This document shows positions 1 to 5,854 of a DNA stretch of 6,450 nt, piece by piece. Source of the stretch: Sulfurimonas sp. (GTDB lineage: Bacteria; Campylobacterota; Campylobacteria; Campylobacterales; Sulfurimonadaceae); assembly GCA_021157485.1 (NCBI GenBank), contig JAGGWO010000129.1, positions 1 to 6,450 of the forward strand, in the 5' to 3' direction. Each line of letters starts with the position of its first letter. The first letter of the stretch is position 1. Below the pieces are notes generated by a model. That model saw nothing but the letters and a program-made list of their open reading frames with translations, made no database searches and was not told the DNA's origin. A program made the position numbers and the translations under genes.

Positions 1-21
1 AGATGGGCTAAAAAGTTATAA

Positions 22-969
22 CTACTCTAGTTTCCAAAACATCAAACGATTTGCTTCATCAGCTGTTATAATCTCATTCTCTTTGTAAAAATCTATCTTT
101 AATATAGTCTGTTTATGACCTTTTAATAGATAGATCTCTTTTAAGCTTTTAGTGTCAATTACAGAAATATCATCTATCTCATTTTTTACAAACGCAGCTT
201 TTGTGGCCTTTGGATTGAGTCCAACAGCATAAACAAAGAACTCCCCTTTTGTCATTTTGTATTTATCTGGTGTTTCATAAAGTATAACCCTCCTATCTTT
301 ACCACCACTAAGTAGTAGATTGCTTTTGTAGTCAATAGAAAAAATGTCCCTCTTATTTGCTTTGTTGAATTTTTGTACTATTTTTCCACTCTCTACTTGT
401 ATTTTACTGATTGATGGTGATTCATCTGCCGAATAAATATACTTTTTATCTTCAGTTAAAACAAAGTCTGAAAAACTTGCTTGATTGAGTTCTATTTTAT
501 ATATGAATTTTTTACTATTGAGGTTATAAAGCATAATCTCATTGCCCATAGTGGCAAAAATAACTCTGTATTTATCTAAAAACTTTACCTCTTGAAGTGT
601 TAAACGCTGTGATACATCTATAAGCTTTGTAAGTTTTCTATTTTCATAAACATAAAATTCTCTCCATCCACTCATCACACGCACTACAAATACAAGTTTT
701 CCATCGAGATAATCAACACTGAATATCAGAGGTCTCATGTACTCTCCCCAGATATCTTTGACTTTTGGAAGTGTAATCTTGTCAACGAGCTTATCTTCTT
801 TGAGGTCGTAAATATCGACAACTCCCTCTTCTGTTCCTATTATTAGAGTATCTCCGACTTTAATAAAGTCAGATACTGCTTCACTTGCAGTTACATAGCG
901 ATAGGGTGTTATATCTTTTGCATAAGAACTTATGAAAAAGAGTAGTAATAGTATTGATAAGAGTTTCAT
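22..969 (-). CDS. napL: NapL-like periplasmic beta-propeller protein
   Basis: The 315-residue product starts with a Sec-type signal peptide (Lys2, hydrophobic core about residues 3-13, likely cleavage after Ser-Tyr-Ala17), so the mature protein should be periplasmic. The rest is beta-rich, with degenerate WD40/quinoprotein-like blade repeats near residues 41-62, 177-198, 217-232 and 268-315. Clear blade marks are SGGKDRRVILYE at 221-232, KGHKQTILKIDF at 283-294 and a terminal MFWKL. No Cys or haem motif is present. A protein of this kind, NapL, is encoded in nap clusters of Epsilonproteobacteria; its biochemical role is not settled. It lies 3 bases after napH, and AAAGGA at 976-981 is a well-spaced ribosome binding site for the ATG at 967-969. 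The napL name rests on context plus fold, so another periplasmic propeller protein remains possible. Confidence 0.72.
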   Translation of the reverse strand: MKLLSILLLLFFISSYAKDITPYRYVTASEAVSDFIKVGDTLIIGTEEGVVDIYDLKEDKLVDKITLPKVKDIWGEYMRPLIFSVDYLDGKLVFVVRVMSGWREFYVYENRKLTKLIDVSQRLTLQEVKFLDKYRVIFATMGNEIMLYNLNSKKFIYKIELNQASFSDFVLTEDKKYIYSADESPSISKIQVESGKIVQKFNKANKRDIFSIDYKSNLLLSGGKDRRVILYETPDKYKMTKGEFFVYAVGLNPKATKAAFVKNEIDDISVIDTKSLKEIYLLKGHKQTILKIDFYKENEIITADEANRLMFWKLE

Positions 970-972
970 TAT

Positions 973-1797
973 TTATCCTTTAATCTGCTCTGCTAAAGAG
1001 ACAATAGATACCTTAAAAGCATCATTTGGACAAACTTCTATACAGTGTCCGCACTTAATACATTCAGCCCCTGTAATAGCTTTACTCTTTTTGCCAACCA
1101 TATCTAAAACTTGAATTTCAGGACAGACTTTAAAACACTCCATAGAGTATAAACATCTCTCTTTATCATGTACAACTTTCACAAGAGAATATTTACCAAT
1201 AATAGCGTTGAAACCACCTAAAGGACAGATGTGTCCACACCATCCGTATCTTTGAGAAAAGAGATCAAAAAGAAAAATTGCTAAGAGAAAAAACCAGCCA
1301 AAACCAAAACCGAATATAATACCTCTGTGAGCTATTCCAATAGGACTTATCATATCAAACGCAGTAAGTGAAAATATAAAAGAGAGCCCCAAACTTACTA
1401 TAATTACCCAATATCTTATATTTTTACTAAACGCAATTGCATTCTCTTTTTCTTGAAGATTTAAAACGCGTCTTAGCCATAGTGCAGTTTCAGTGATTAT
1501 ATTTACCGGACAGACCCAAGAGCAGAAAAAACGTCCACCTATAACGCCATATATAAAAAGAATTATTCCAACACCAATTAAAACATCAGTAGCAATAATT
1601 GCCCCTGCAAAAAACATCTGTAGTGTTGCAAATGGATCTGAAAGGGGGATAAAATTAAATATTAGTGAACTGCTTAAGTCACCAACTGCTATTTTCCAGC
1701 CATACGCATTTGCACCAAAGTAGAGAGTGAGTATTGTTATTTGAAGAAGTCTACGTGAGATGTAGTAACGATGTCTATATAAAAAATTACTCATCAT
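973..1797 (-). CDS. napH: NapH, membrane quinol dehydrogenase subunit with Fe-S motifs
   Basis: NapH is an inner-membrane subunit that, with NapG, oxidises menaquinol/ubiquinol and passes electrons toward periplasmic nitrate reductase. Four membrane segments are visible (about residues 17-35, 62-87, 128-149, 158-180). Two family CX3CP motifs are present, Cys92-Cys96 (FCSWVCP) and Cys187-Cys191 (WCGHICP). The C-terminal cytoplasmic part has two ferredoxin-type motifs. The second is complete (Cys246, 249, 252, 256). The first has Cys215, Cys221 and Cys225 but Ser218 (TCT, bases 1144-1146) where Cys is expected. Length (274) is close to known NapH. The start overlaps the napG end by 11 bases, implying translational coupling. 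Two adjacent ATGs (1797 and 1794) follow AAAGGA; the second has the more usual 7-base spacing, so the protein may begin at Met2. NosH-type paralogues are the main alternative. Confidence 0.88.
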   Translation of the reverse strand: MMSNFLYRHRYYISRRLLQITILTLYFGANAYGWKIAVGDLSSSLIFNFIPLSDPFATLQMFFAGAIIATDVLIGVGIILFIYGVIGGRFFCSWVCPVNIITETALWLRRVLNLQEKENAIAFSKNIRYWVIIVSLGLSFIFSLTAFDMISPIGIAHRGIIFGFGFGWFFLLAIFLFDLFSQRYGWCGHICPLGGFNAIIGKYSLVKVVHDKERCLYSMECFKVCPEIQVLDMVGKKSKAITGAECIKCGHCIEVCPNDAFKVSIVSLAEQIKG

Positions 1798-2599
1798 AGA
1801 GTCCTTTTAAAATGCCATCCGTATCATTAACATTGTCTAAGGCACTTTTTTCATTTCTTTTAGTCCTCTCTAGTGTTACATCTGTTGATACATTATCAAG
1901 TCTACCTTCATCTTCATCCCTCCATCCAACAATATAGTGCTCACCAATATCTCCAGATGAAATAGAGAGAGGCAGGACTCTGATAGAAGCTACTTTGGTC
2001 GGACAAGCTCTTTCACACATCCCACAGCCCGTGCAATAATCTGGAACAACCACAGGTTTTAAAAAAGCGTGCATATCTGTTCTTGGATTTCTTTCATTAT
2101 GTAAGACTATCGCTGTGTCAGCTAACGGACAAGCACGTATACACATAGTACACTGTAGTCCTAAATAGGCTAAGCATGTTGCAGTATTTATTGTGGCTAG
2201 ACCCATTCTTGCATTATTAATTGATGACTTATTATCTGCTATAAATGATTGTAAATCGAGTGCTTGTGTTGGACAGGCGTTGGCACAAGGTATATCTGGA
2301 CAGAGGTGACAGGCTTCTTCTCTAGGTATAAAATATGGAGTTCCTATTGAGATGTTATCAGAGATTGTGGAAAGTTTAAGAGCGTCATAAGGGCAAGCTT
2401 GAACGCACATACCAGAACGTATACAAGTGGAAACAAATTTCTTCTCAGAGAGTGCACCAGGAGGTCTGAGAAATATACTTTTTGCTTGAGACTGACTTAG
2501 GTAACTGCTCCATGCAATAATACCAAAGGCACCATAGCCGACTCCTTGCATAATCTTTTGCAGAAAGAGTCTTCTTTTTTGATTATCTAGATTTTCCAT
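1787..2599 (-). CDS. napG: NapG, periplasmic ferredoxin-type quinol dehydrogenase subunit
   Basis: NapG is a Tat-exported iron-sulfur protein that works with NapH to move electrons from the quinol pool to the periplasm. The N-terminus has a twin-arginine signal (KRRLFLQK, residues 8-15) and a hydrophobic stretch to about residue 34. The family motif LRPPGAL (44-50) and the conserved GTPYF (86-90) are present. Four cluster motifs follow: Cys59/65/69 with Ser62 replacing the usual second Cys (TCT, bases 2414-2416); Cys97/100/105/109; Cys142/150/153/157; Cys189/192/195/199. The conserved block IRVLPLS...GEHY..GW is at 206-226. About 38 hydrophilic residues (233-270) extend beyond where E. coli NapG ends. 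AGGGGG at 2606-2611 is a strong ribosome binding site six bases from the ATG. It is the first gene of the unit. A NosG paralogue is less likely given the downstream napL-like gene. Confidence 0.9.
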   Translation of the reverse strand: MENLDNQKRRLFLQKIMQGVGYGAFGIIAWSSYLSQSQAKSIFLRPPGALSEKKFVSTCIRSGMCVQACPYDALKLSTISDNISIGTPYFIPREEACHLCPDIPCANACPTQALDLQSFIADNKSSINNARMGLATINTATCLAYLGLQCTMCIRACPLADTAIVLHNERNPRTDMHAFLKPVVVPDYCTGCGMCERACPTKVASIRVLPLSISSGDIGEHYIVGWRDEDEGRLDNVSTDVTLERTKRNEKSALDNVNDTDGILKGLYDE

Positions 2600-2605
2600 T
2601 TTGTA

Positions 2606-2611
2606 CCCCCT
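2606..2611 (-). promoter_or_regulatory. Strong ribosome binding site of napG
   Basis: On the minus strand this reads AGGGGG, six bases before the napG ATG at 2597-2599. It is an unusually G-rich run for this AT-rich window and fixes the napG start. Confidence 0.7.
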
Positions 2612-2656
2612 TTTTTAAAGCAGTAGGGTAAATCTATATCTCTTGTAATTTAAAGT

Positions 2657-2665
2657 ATTATAACA
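2657..2665 (-). promoter_or_regulatory. Extended -10 promoter for napG-napH-napL
   Basis: The minus strand reads TGTTATAAT, a perfect extended -10 element (TGnTATAAT). Transcription would start near base 2650, leaving a leader of about 50 bases before napG that contains the AGGGGG ribosome binding site. No TTGACA-like -35 stands out, which is common for sigma-70 promoters in Campylobacterota. It implies napG can be transcribed independently of the upstream unknown gene. Confidence 0.6.
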
Positions 2666-2669
2666 TTTT

Positions 2670-2695
2670 CTAATTCTTGTTTTATTAAGAATTAG
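2670..2695. repeat. Perfect 9-8-9 inverted repeat upstream of napG
   Basis: CTAATTCTT (2670-2678) and AAGAATTAG (2687-2695) are perfect inverted copies around an 8-base loop. A second pairing, AACATT (2662-2667) with AATGTT (2700-2705), extends the symmetry outward across a small internal loop and reaches into the napG -10 element. It lies 24 bases after the stop of the 2719-3456 gene. On the minus strand it is not followed by a T run, so it is a poor intrinsic terminator. Its position directly upstream of the -10, centred about 33 bases before the predicted start, suits a regulator binding site. No known operator consensus (FNR or NssR type) was recognised. Confidence 0.55.
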
Positions 2696-2718
2696 TTTTA
2701 ATGTTGGAGGATGGGAAA

Positions 2719-3456
2719 CTATACTAGTTTTTTAATCTCAGGTGGATTAGTTTTAAAAACTTCTTTAAAGCAGTTTGCACGTATCTCACGTGCTTTTCCT
2801 GTTGCATATGGAGAAGGGAAAGAACCTCTCTCAATACACTCATCTGGATCATAATTTTTATCATACATGAAAACTACATTTTTATCTAGTTTTTGAACAT
2901 GTTGAGACAGTGCTTGTACATAAGCAATTATAGCTTTATGGTGTCTATCATGCTTGTTTCCACATCCCAAAAATATAAACTTTCCACTAAAGCGAATATT
3001 TGGAATATCTTGATAATTTAAAACTTTATCATAGCGAGTAAGCTGCTCAGATGAAAACTTGTCTAAATCAGCATCAAACTCTTCAATTATTGGTGTTGGC
3101 TCAATATTTTCACGGTTATAGTTAAAGAGGTATTTTATCTCAACAAGTTTACCTTTGTAGTGTTTTTTGAGACCTGCGTTTAGTACATAATCTTTTGGGT
3201 CTTCATTGAGTGCTACAATCTCATCATATTTATCAAAACCATCCTCTTGTAAAAAGCGGCTCATTTTGTAGCCAATAGGGCTAACTACCGGATTGTATAA
3301 GAAGATAGTTCCTGCTACTGTTTTACGCTTTTTCTTTAGCATATTCTCTACATCTTCGGTCGTGATTTTTTCATCTTCACTCTCATTTATGTAGATATAA
3401 TGTTCTACTAAGTAGTCCATATCAAAGTTTGTTGAAAATTTCCCGAATACTTGCAT
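2719..3456 (-). CDS. Unrecognised soluble protein, 245 residues
   Basis: I do not recognise this family. The protein has no signal peptide or membrane segment and is rich in Lys, Asp, Glu and Tyr, so it is probably cytoplasmic. The most distinctive stretch is hydrophobic FIFLGCGN (160-167) followed by KHDRHHKAI (168-176), a Gly/Cys turn and a His-rich helix start that could bind metal or nucleotide. Other Cys are at 207 (DPDECIERGSF) and 229. A lysine-rich patch KKKRK lies at 41-45. Start choice is supported by AAGGGA just upstream of the ATG at 3454-3456, and codon use resembles the neighbours. It is divergent from the hydrolase gene and 119 bases ahead of napG on the same strand. The intervening promoter makes a shared operon uncertain, so function in nitrate respiration cannot be assumed. 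Confidence 0.75.
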   Translation of the reverse strand: MQVFGKFSTNFDMDYLVEHYIYINESEDEKITTEDVENMLKKKRKTVAGTIFLYNPVVSPIGYKMSRFLQEDGFDKYDEIVALNEDPKDYVLNAGLKKHYKGKLVEIKYLFNYNRENIEPTPIIEEFDADLDKFSSEQLTRYDKVLNYQDIPNIRFSGKFIFLGCGNKHDRHHKAIIAYVQALSQHVQKLDKNVVFMYDKNYDPDECIERGSFPSPYATGKAREIRANCFKEVFKTNPPEIKKLV

Positions 3457-3479
3457 TTAAATCCCTTAGCTCTAAGCCT

Positions 3480-3485
3480 ATTATA
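3480..3485 (-). promoter_or_regulatory. -10 box for the 2719-3456 gene
   Basis: The minus strand reads TATAAT here. A start near 3473 would leave a leader of about 17 bases containing AAGGGA before the ATG. A weak TTGTAG at 3501-3506 is only 15 bases upstream, so the -35 is uncertain. Confidence 0.45.
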
Positions 3486-3500
3486 ATTGATGGAATTATA
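3482..3500. repeat. 7-5-7 inverted repeat in the divergent spacer
   Basis: TATAATT (3482-3488) and AATTATA (3494-3500) are perfect inverted copies around five bases, inside the 58-base spacer between two divergent genes. The arms overlap candidate -10 boxes on both strands: TATAAT at 3482-3487 and TATACT at 3497-3502 on plus, TATAAT at 3480-3485 and 3495-3500 on minus. The symmetry may simply result from facing -10 boxes, or be an operator shared by both genes. Confidence 0.45.
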
Positions 3501-3514
3501 CTACAATTCTATCT

Positions 3515-4297
3515 ATGATTTATATAGCATTTCTCTTTTTTACTTTTTTAGTTTTAGCCTTTGCGTTTTATCAGTGGCAACACTTTATGATTTTCTCTCC
3601 AACTTACCATAGAGATAGTGACTTGGGGAGTGAGTGTGAGATTTTAAGTCTTACTACTGATGATGGAGTGGAGTTAGAGGGTGTAGTATATGAGCCAAAA
3701 AACTTTACTAACACAATTCTTTTTTTTGCTGGAAGAAGTCATGATGCTGTTGGCCTCATAAAAAAATTATCATTTAATTATCCTAATGTAAGAATAATTA
3801 CCTTTAACTACCGTTCATACGGAAGAAGTGGTGGCACTATAAGTGAGAAAAATATTTTGTCTGATGCTCTATTTATTGCTCAGATTATCCAAAAAAATTA
3901 TGGTGACTTTTATGTTTTTGGGTATTCATTAGGTTCAAATATTGCTTCTTATGTTGCTTCAAAAAAGAGTTCTTTGGGTGTTTTTTTAGTTGGCTCTTTT
4001 GATTCCATTGCATCTATAGCAAAAGAGAAATTTGTTAACAGAGGTTCTTTTCCTATGATGAACTTATCTTCCATATTTAGATATAAACTTAGAACTAGAG
4101 AGTATGTTGAAAATATTGATGCTAAAGTATATATCTTCGTTAGTAAAAGTGATGAGACAACATATATCCAAAATGCAAGAAACTTAAAAAATCATGTAAA
4201 AAATTTAGCATATTATGAAGAATTAGATAATCTGTCTCATAAAGAGCTGCTTTGGGATTCTAAAGTTATAGATACAATAAATGGGGTGCTTAAGTAG
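3515..4297 (+). CDS. Membrane-anchored alpha/beta hydrolase
   Basis: The 260-residue protein has an N-terminal membrane segment (about residues 3-19) followed by an alpha/beta-hydrolase fold, so the catalytic domain is tethered to the inner membrane. The nucleophile elbow GYSLGS places Ser138. FNYRSYGRSGG (97-107) matches the strand-turn found before the elbow in Bem46/ABHD17-like serine hydrolases. Likely acid and base residues are Asp213 (SKSDE) and His242 (LSHKELLWD). The substrate is unknown; esters or thioesters of lipids are plausible. No ribosome binding site precedes the ATG, and no alternative in-frame ATG, GTG or TTG exists between it and the upstream stop at 3488-3490. The nearest -10-like box (TATACT, 3497-3502) would give a leader of only about 5-7 bases. 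Its stop overlaps the elyC start, pointing to a joint envelope role. Confidence 0.85.
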   Translation: MIYIAFLFFTFLVLAFAFYQWQHFMIFSPTYHRDSDLGSECEILSLTTDDGVELEGVVYEPKNFTNTILFFAGRSHDAVGLIKKLSFNYPNVRIITFNYRSYGRSGGTISEKNILSDALFIAQIIQKNYGDFYVFGYSLGSNIASYVASKKSSLGVFLVGSFDSIASIAKEKFVNRGSFPMMNLSSIFRYKLRTREYVENIDAKVYIFVSKSDETTYIQNARNLKNHVKNLAYYEELDNLSHKELLWDSKVIDTINGVLK

Positions 4298-5043
4298 TGG
4301 AGTTGGGATTTTTTTTAAAGAAGTTTATAACATTTTTTGTTGAGCCGTTTGGTATAGTTTTTACACTTTTAGCATTAGGGCTGATATTTTTATATATAAA
4401 AAGAGAGATGCAGGCAAAACTATTTTTCTCTCTTAGTTTCTTCTTTCTCTTTCTCTTTTCATATCCACCATTTTCAAACTACTTAGTTCAAAATTTAGAA
4501 AATCAATATCCAAAATATGATTTTAAACAAGATGTAAAATATATTCATGTTTTAGGAAATGGACATAACACAGATAAAACGCAACCTATATCTTCTAACT
4601 TAAGTGATAGTGGAACAAAAAGAGTTTTAGAGGGTGTAATCATTCATAAGCAGACACCAAACTCTAAGATAATATTTACAGGTTATGCAGGATATACAAG
4701 TGAGACAAACGCAGTGATGAATTCAAGATTAGCATCTGCACTTGGGGTTAGTAAAAAAGATATGATAATTAACGGAGTCCCAACAGATACAAGAGAAGAA
4801 GCACTCTTTACTAAGACTTTAGTCGGTAGTGAACCTTTTGTATTAGTTACTTCAGCAACTCATATGCCAAGGTCTATGATGTTATTTCAGTCACAAGGAT
4901 TAAATCCAATAGCTGCACCGACTAACTTTTATAAAAGTGAATTTAGAGGATATTTAAGAGCACCAGCACCGATATATTTTCATATATCGACAATTGCTAT
5001 TCATGAGTATCTAGGAATACTCTGGGCGAAAATAAGAGGTTAG
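4297..5043 (+). CDS. elyC: ElyC/YdcF-family (DUF218) envelope protein
   Basis: The protein has two N-terminal membrane helices (about residues 12-33 and 41-57) and a C-terminal DUF218 domain. Family signatures visible are VLGNG (85-89), SETNAV (135-140), DTREEA (164-169), LVTSATHMPRSMMLF (183-197), GLNPIAAPTNF (201-211) and a terminal EYLGILW. These match E. coli ElyC (YcbC) closely in order and spacing, and the length (248) fits. ElyC is an envelope factor needed for normal peptidoglycan assembly in E. coli at low temperature, linked to the lipid carrier undecaprenyl phosphate; its exact activity is not settled. The start is GTG at 4297, sharing its G with the TAG stop of the hydrolase; GGGG at 4284-4287 may be the ribosome binding site. 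This arrangement implies translational coupling. Confidence 0.85.
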   Translation: MELGFFLKKFITFFVEPFGIVFTLLALGLIFLYIKREMQAKLFFSLSFFFLFLFSYPPFSNYLVQNLENQYPKYDFKQDVKYIHVLGNGHNTDKTQPISSNLSDSGTKRVLEGVIIHKQTPNSKIIFTGYAGYTSETNAVMNSRLASALGVSKKDMIINGVPTDTREEALFTKTLVGSEPFVLVTSATHMPRSMMLFQSQGLNPIAAPTNFYKSEFRGYLRAPAPIYFHISTIAIHEYLGILWAKIRG

Positions 5044-5044
5044 A

Positions 5045-5854
5045 TTAAAGGAGTTTCTTCATAAGTTCTATATGATAACTCTCTTGGTAGTTTATAAAAT
5101 CAAAAAACTTAGATAACTCTTCATCTTTTATAGCATCACTTAACTCTTTACACATAATTTTTGCAGCTTCCTCTTCAGCGATGCCATCAACTACAAACTG
5201 CTCTAAATCTTTAATAACATAAGTCATCTCATGAAGCTCACGTGGAAGTGCTAGTATTCCCATTTTTGCCATCATATTCCCAAAAGATTTTAAGTGAAAG
5301 TGAGATTCGTCTATAAGGTCTTGAAAAACGTTAAACTGCAGTATGTCAGATGTTCTAGCCTGCATGAATGCATATACTAAAATAAGTTCATACTCTTTAT
5401 ATGACTCTTCAAATAAAAATAGAGTAAGTGCATCAATTTGATCTTGTGCTAAGTTTTTATCTAACCACTCACGTTTCATATTAAACGCAGTGATTTCTTT
5501 GTTGTTAGAACTGTTTTTTAAAACTTGAGATAGATATTCTAAAAGGTAACTGTCATCAGTTCTAACTCTCTCTCCTAAAATAGTTTGAGGGTAAGAGTCT
5601 TGGATGTTTTTAACTTCATCTTCTAGGGCCTCTATAACTTCAAACACACTGTTGCGTTTATAAAGAGTCATATCTCTATCGTAGTTATAGTTATCATCTG
5701 CTGATAAAATATCACTACCAAGCCACTTCATATGTCTAAACGCAATTTGAGCAAAGTCATATAGACGTGACTTTATCTCTTCATCTTGTATTGCAAATGA
5801 TGCGAATGTAATACTTAACCATAGTTCATGTTTTTTTTGATACATTTTATTCAT
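5045..5854 (-). CDS. Ferritin-like helical protein
   Basis: An all-helical, soluble protein of 269 residues from the ATG at 5852-5854. This start is preferred because GGAG lies six bases upstream; the longer frame would begin with GTG at 5890 deep inside the upstream gene without a good site. Ferritin-like signs are helices with paired acids and histidines: Glu10, His41 (FRHMKW), EESYKEYE (149-156), DESHFH (182-187) and QESYHIELM (257-265) with ExxH at Glu258/His261. The segments around 34-45, 177-191 and 253-264 resemble each other, suggesting tandem ferritin-like halves, with the Glu lost in the first. This fits an iron-binding or diiron protein, but the exact family was not recognised. It overlaps the scaffold-like gene by 8 bases, so the two are probably co-translated. 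A non-metal helical bundle is the alternative. Confidence 0.6.
   Translation of the reverse strand: MNKMYQKKHELWLSITFASFAIQDEEIKSRLYDFAQIAFRHMKWLGSDILSADDNYNYDRDMTLYKRNSVFEVIEALEDEVKNIQDSYPQTILGERVRTDDSYLLEYLSQVLKNSSNNKEITAFNMKREWLDKNLAQDQIDALTLFLFEESYKEYELILVYAFMQARTSDILQFNVFQDLIDESHFHLKSFGNMMAKMGILALPRELHEMTYVIKDLEQFVVDGIAEEEAAKIMCKELSDAIKDEELSKFFDFINYQESYHIELMKKLL

Noticed and set aside
15..22. GTTATAAC palindrome at the napL end
   Set aside because: An 8-base AT-rich palindrome is expected by chance and has no associated promoter or terminator features.
932..1114. 60-residue plus-strand open frame
   Set aside because: It lies antisense to the end of napH and start of napL, has no ribosome binding site or recognisable domain, and both minus-strand genes are well supported.
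1493..1723. 76-residue plus-strand open frame
   Set aside because: It is fully antisense to the membrane-spanning part of napH; its Pro/Ile/Lys-rich composition is what the reverse of such a gene gives.
973..2599. NosG/NosH of a nitrous-oxide reductase cluster
   Set aside because: These paralogues look alike, but no nosZ, nosC, nosF or nosY gene is nearby, and the adjacent G-H order with a napL-like gene fits nap better.
2662..2705. Inverted repeat as an intrinsic terminator of the 2719-3456 gene
   Set aside because: The stem is AT-rich and on the minus strand is followed by AAAATGTT rather than a T run; a T-run exists only on plus, where no gene enters. A weak terminator function is not excluded.
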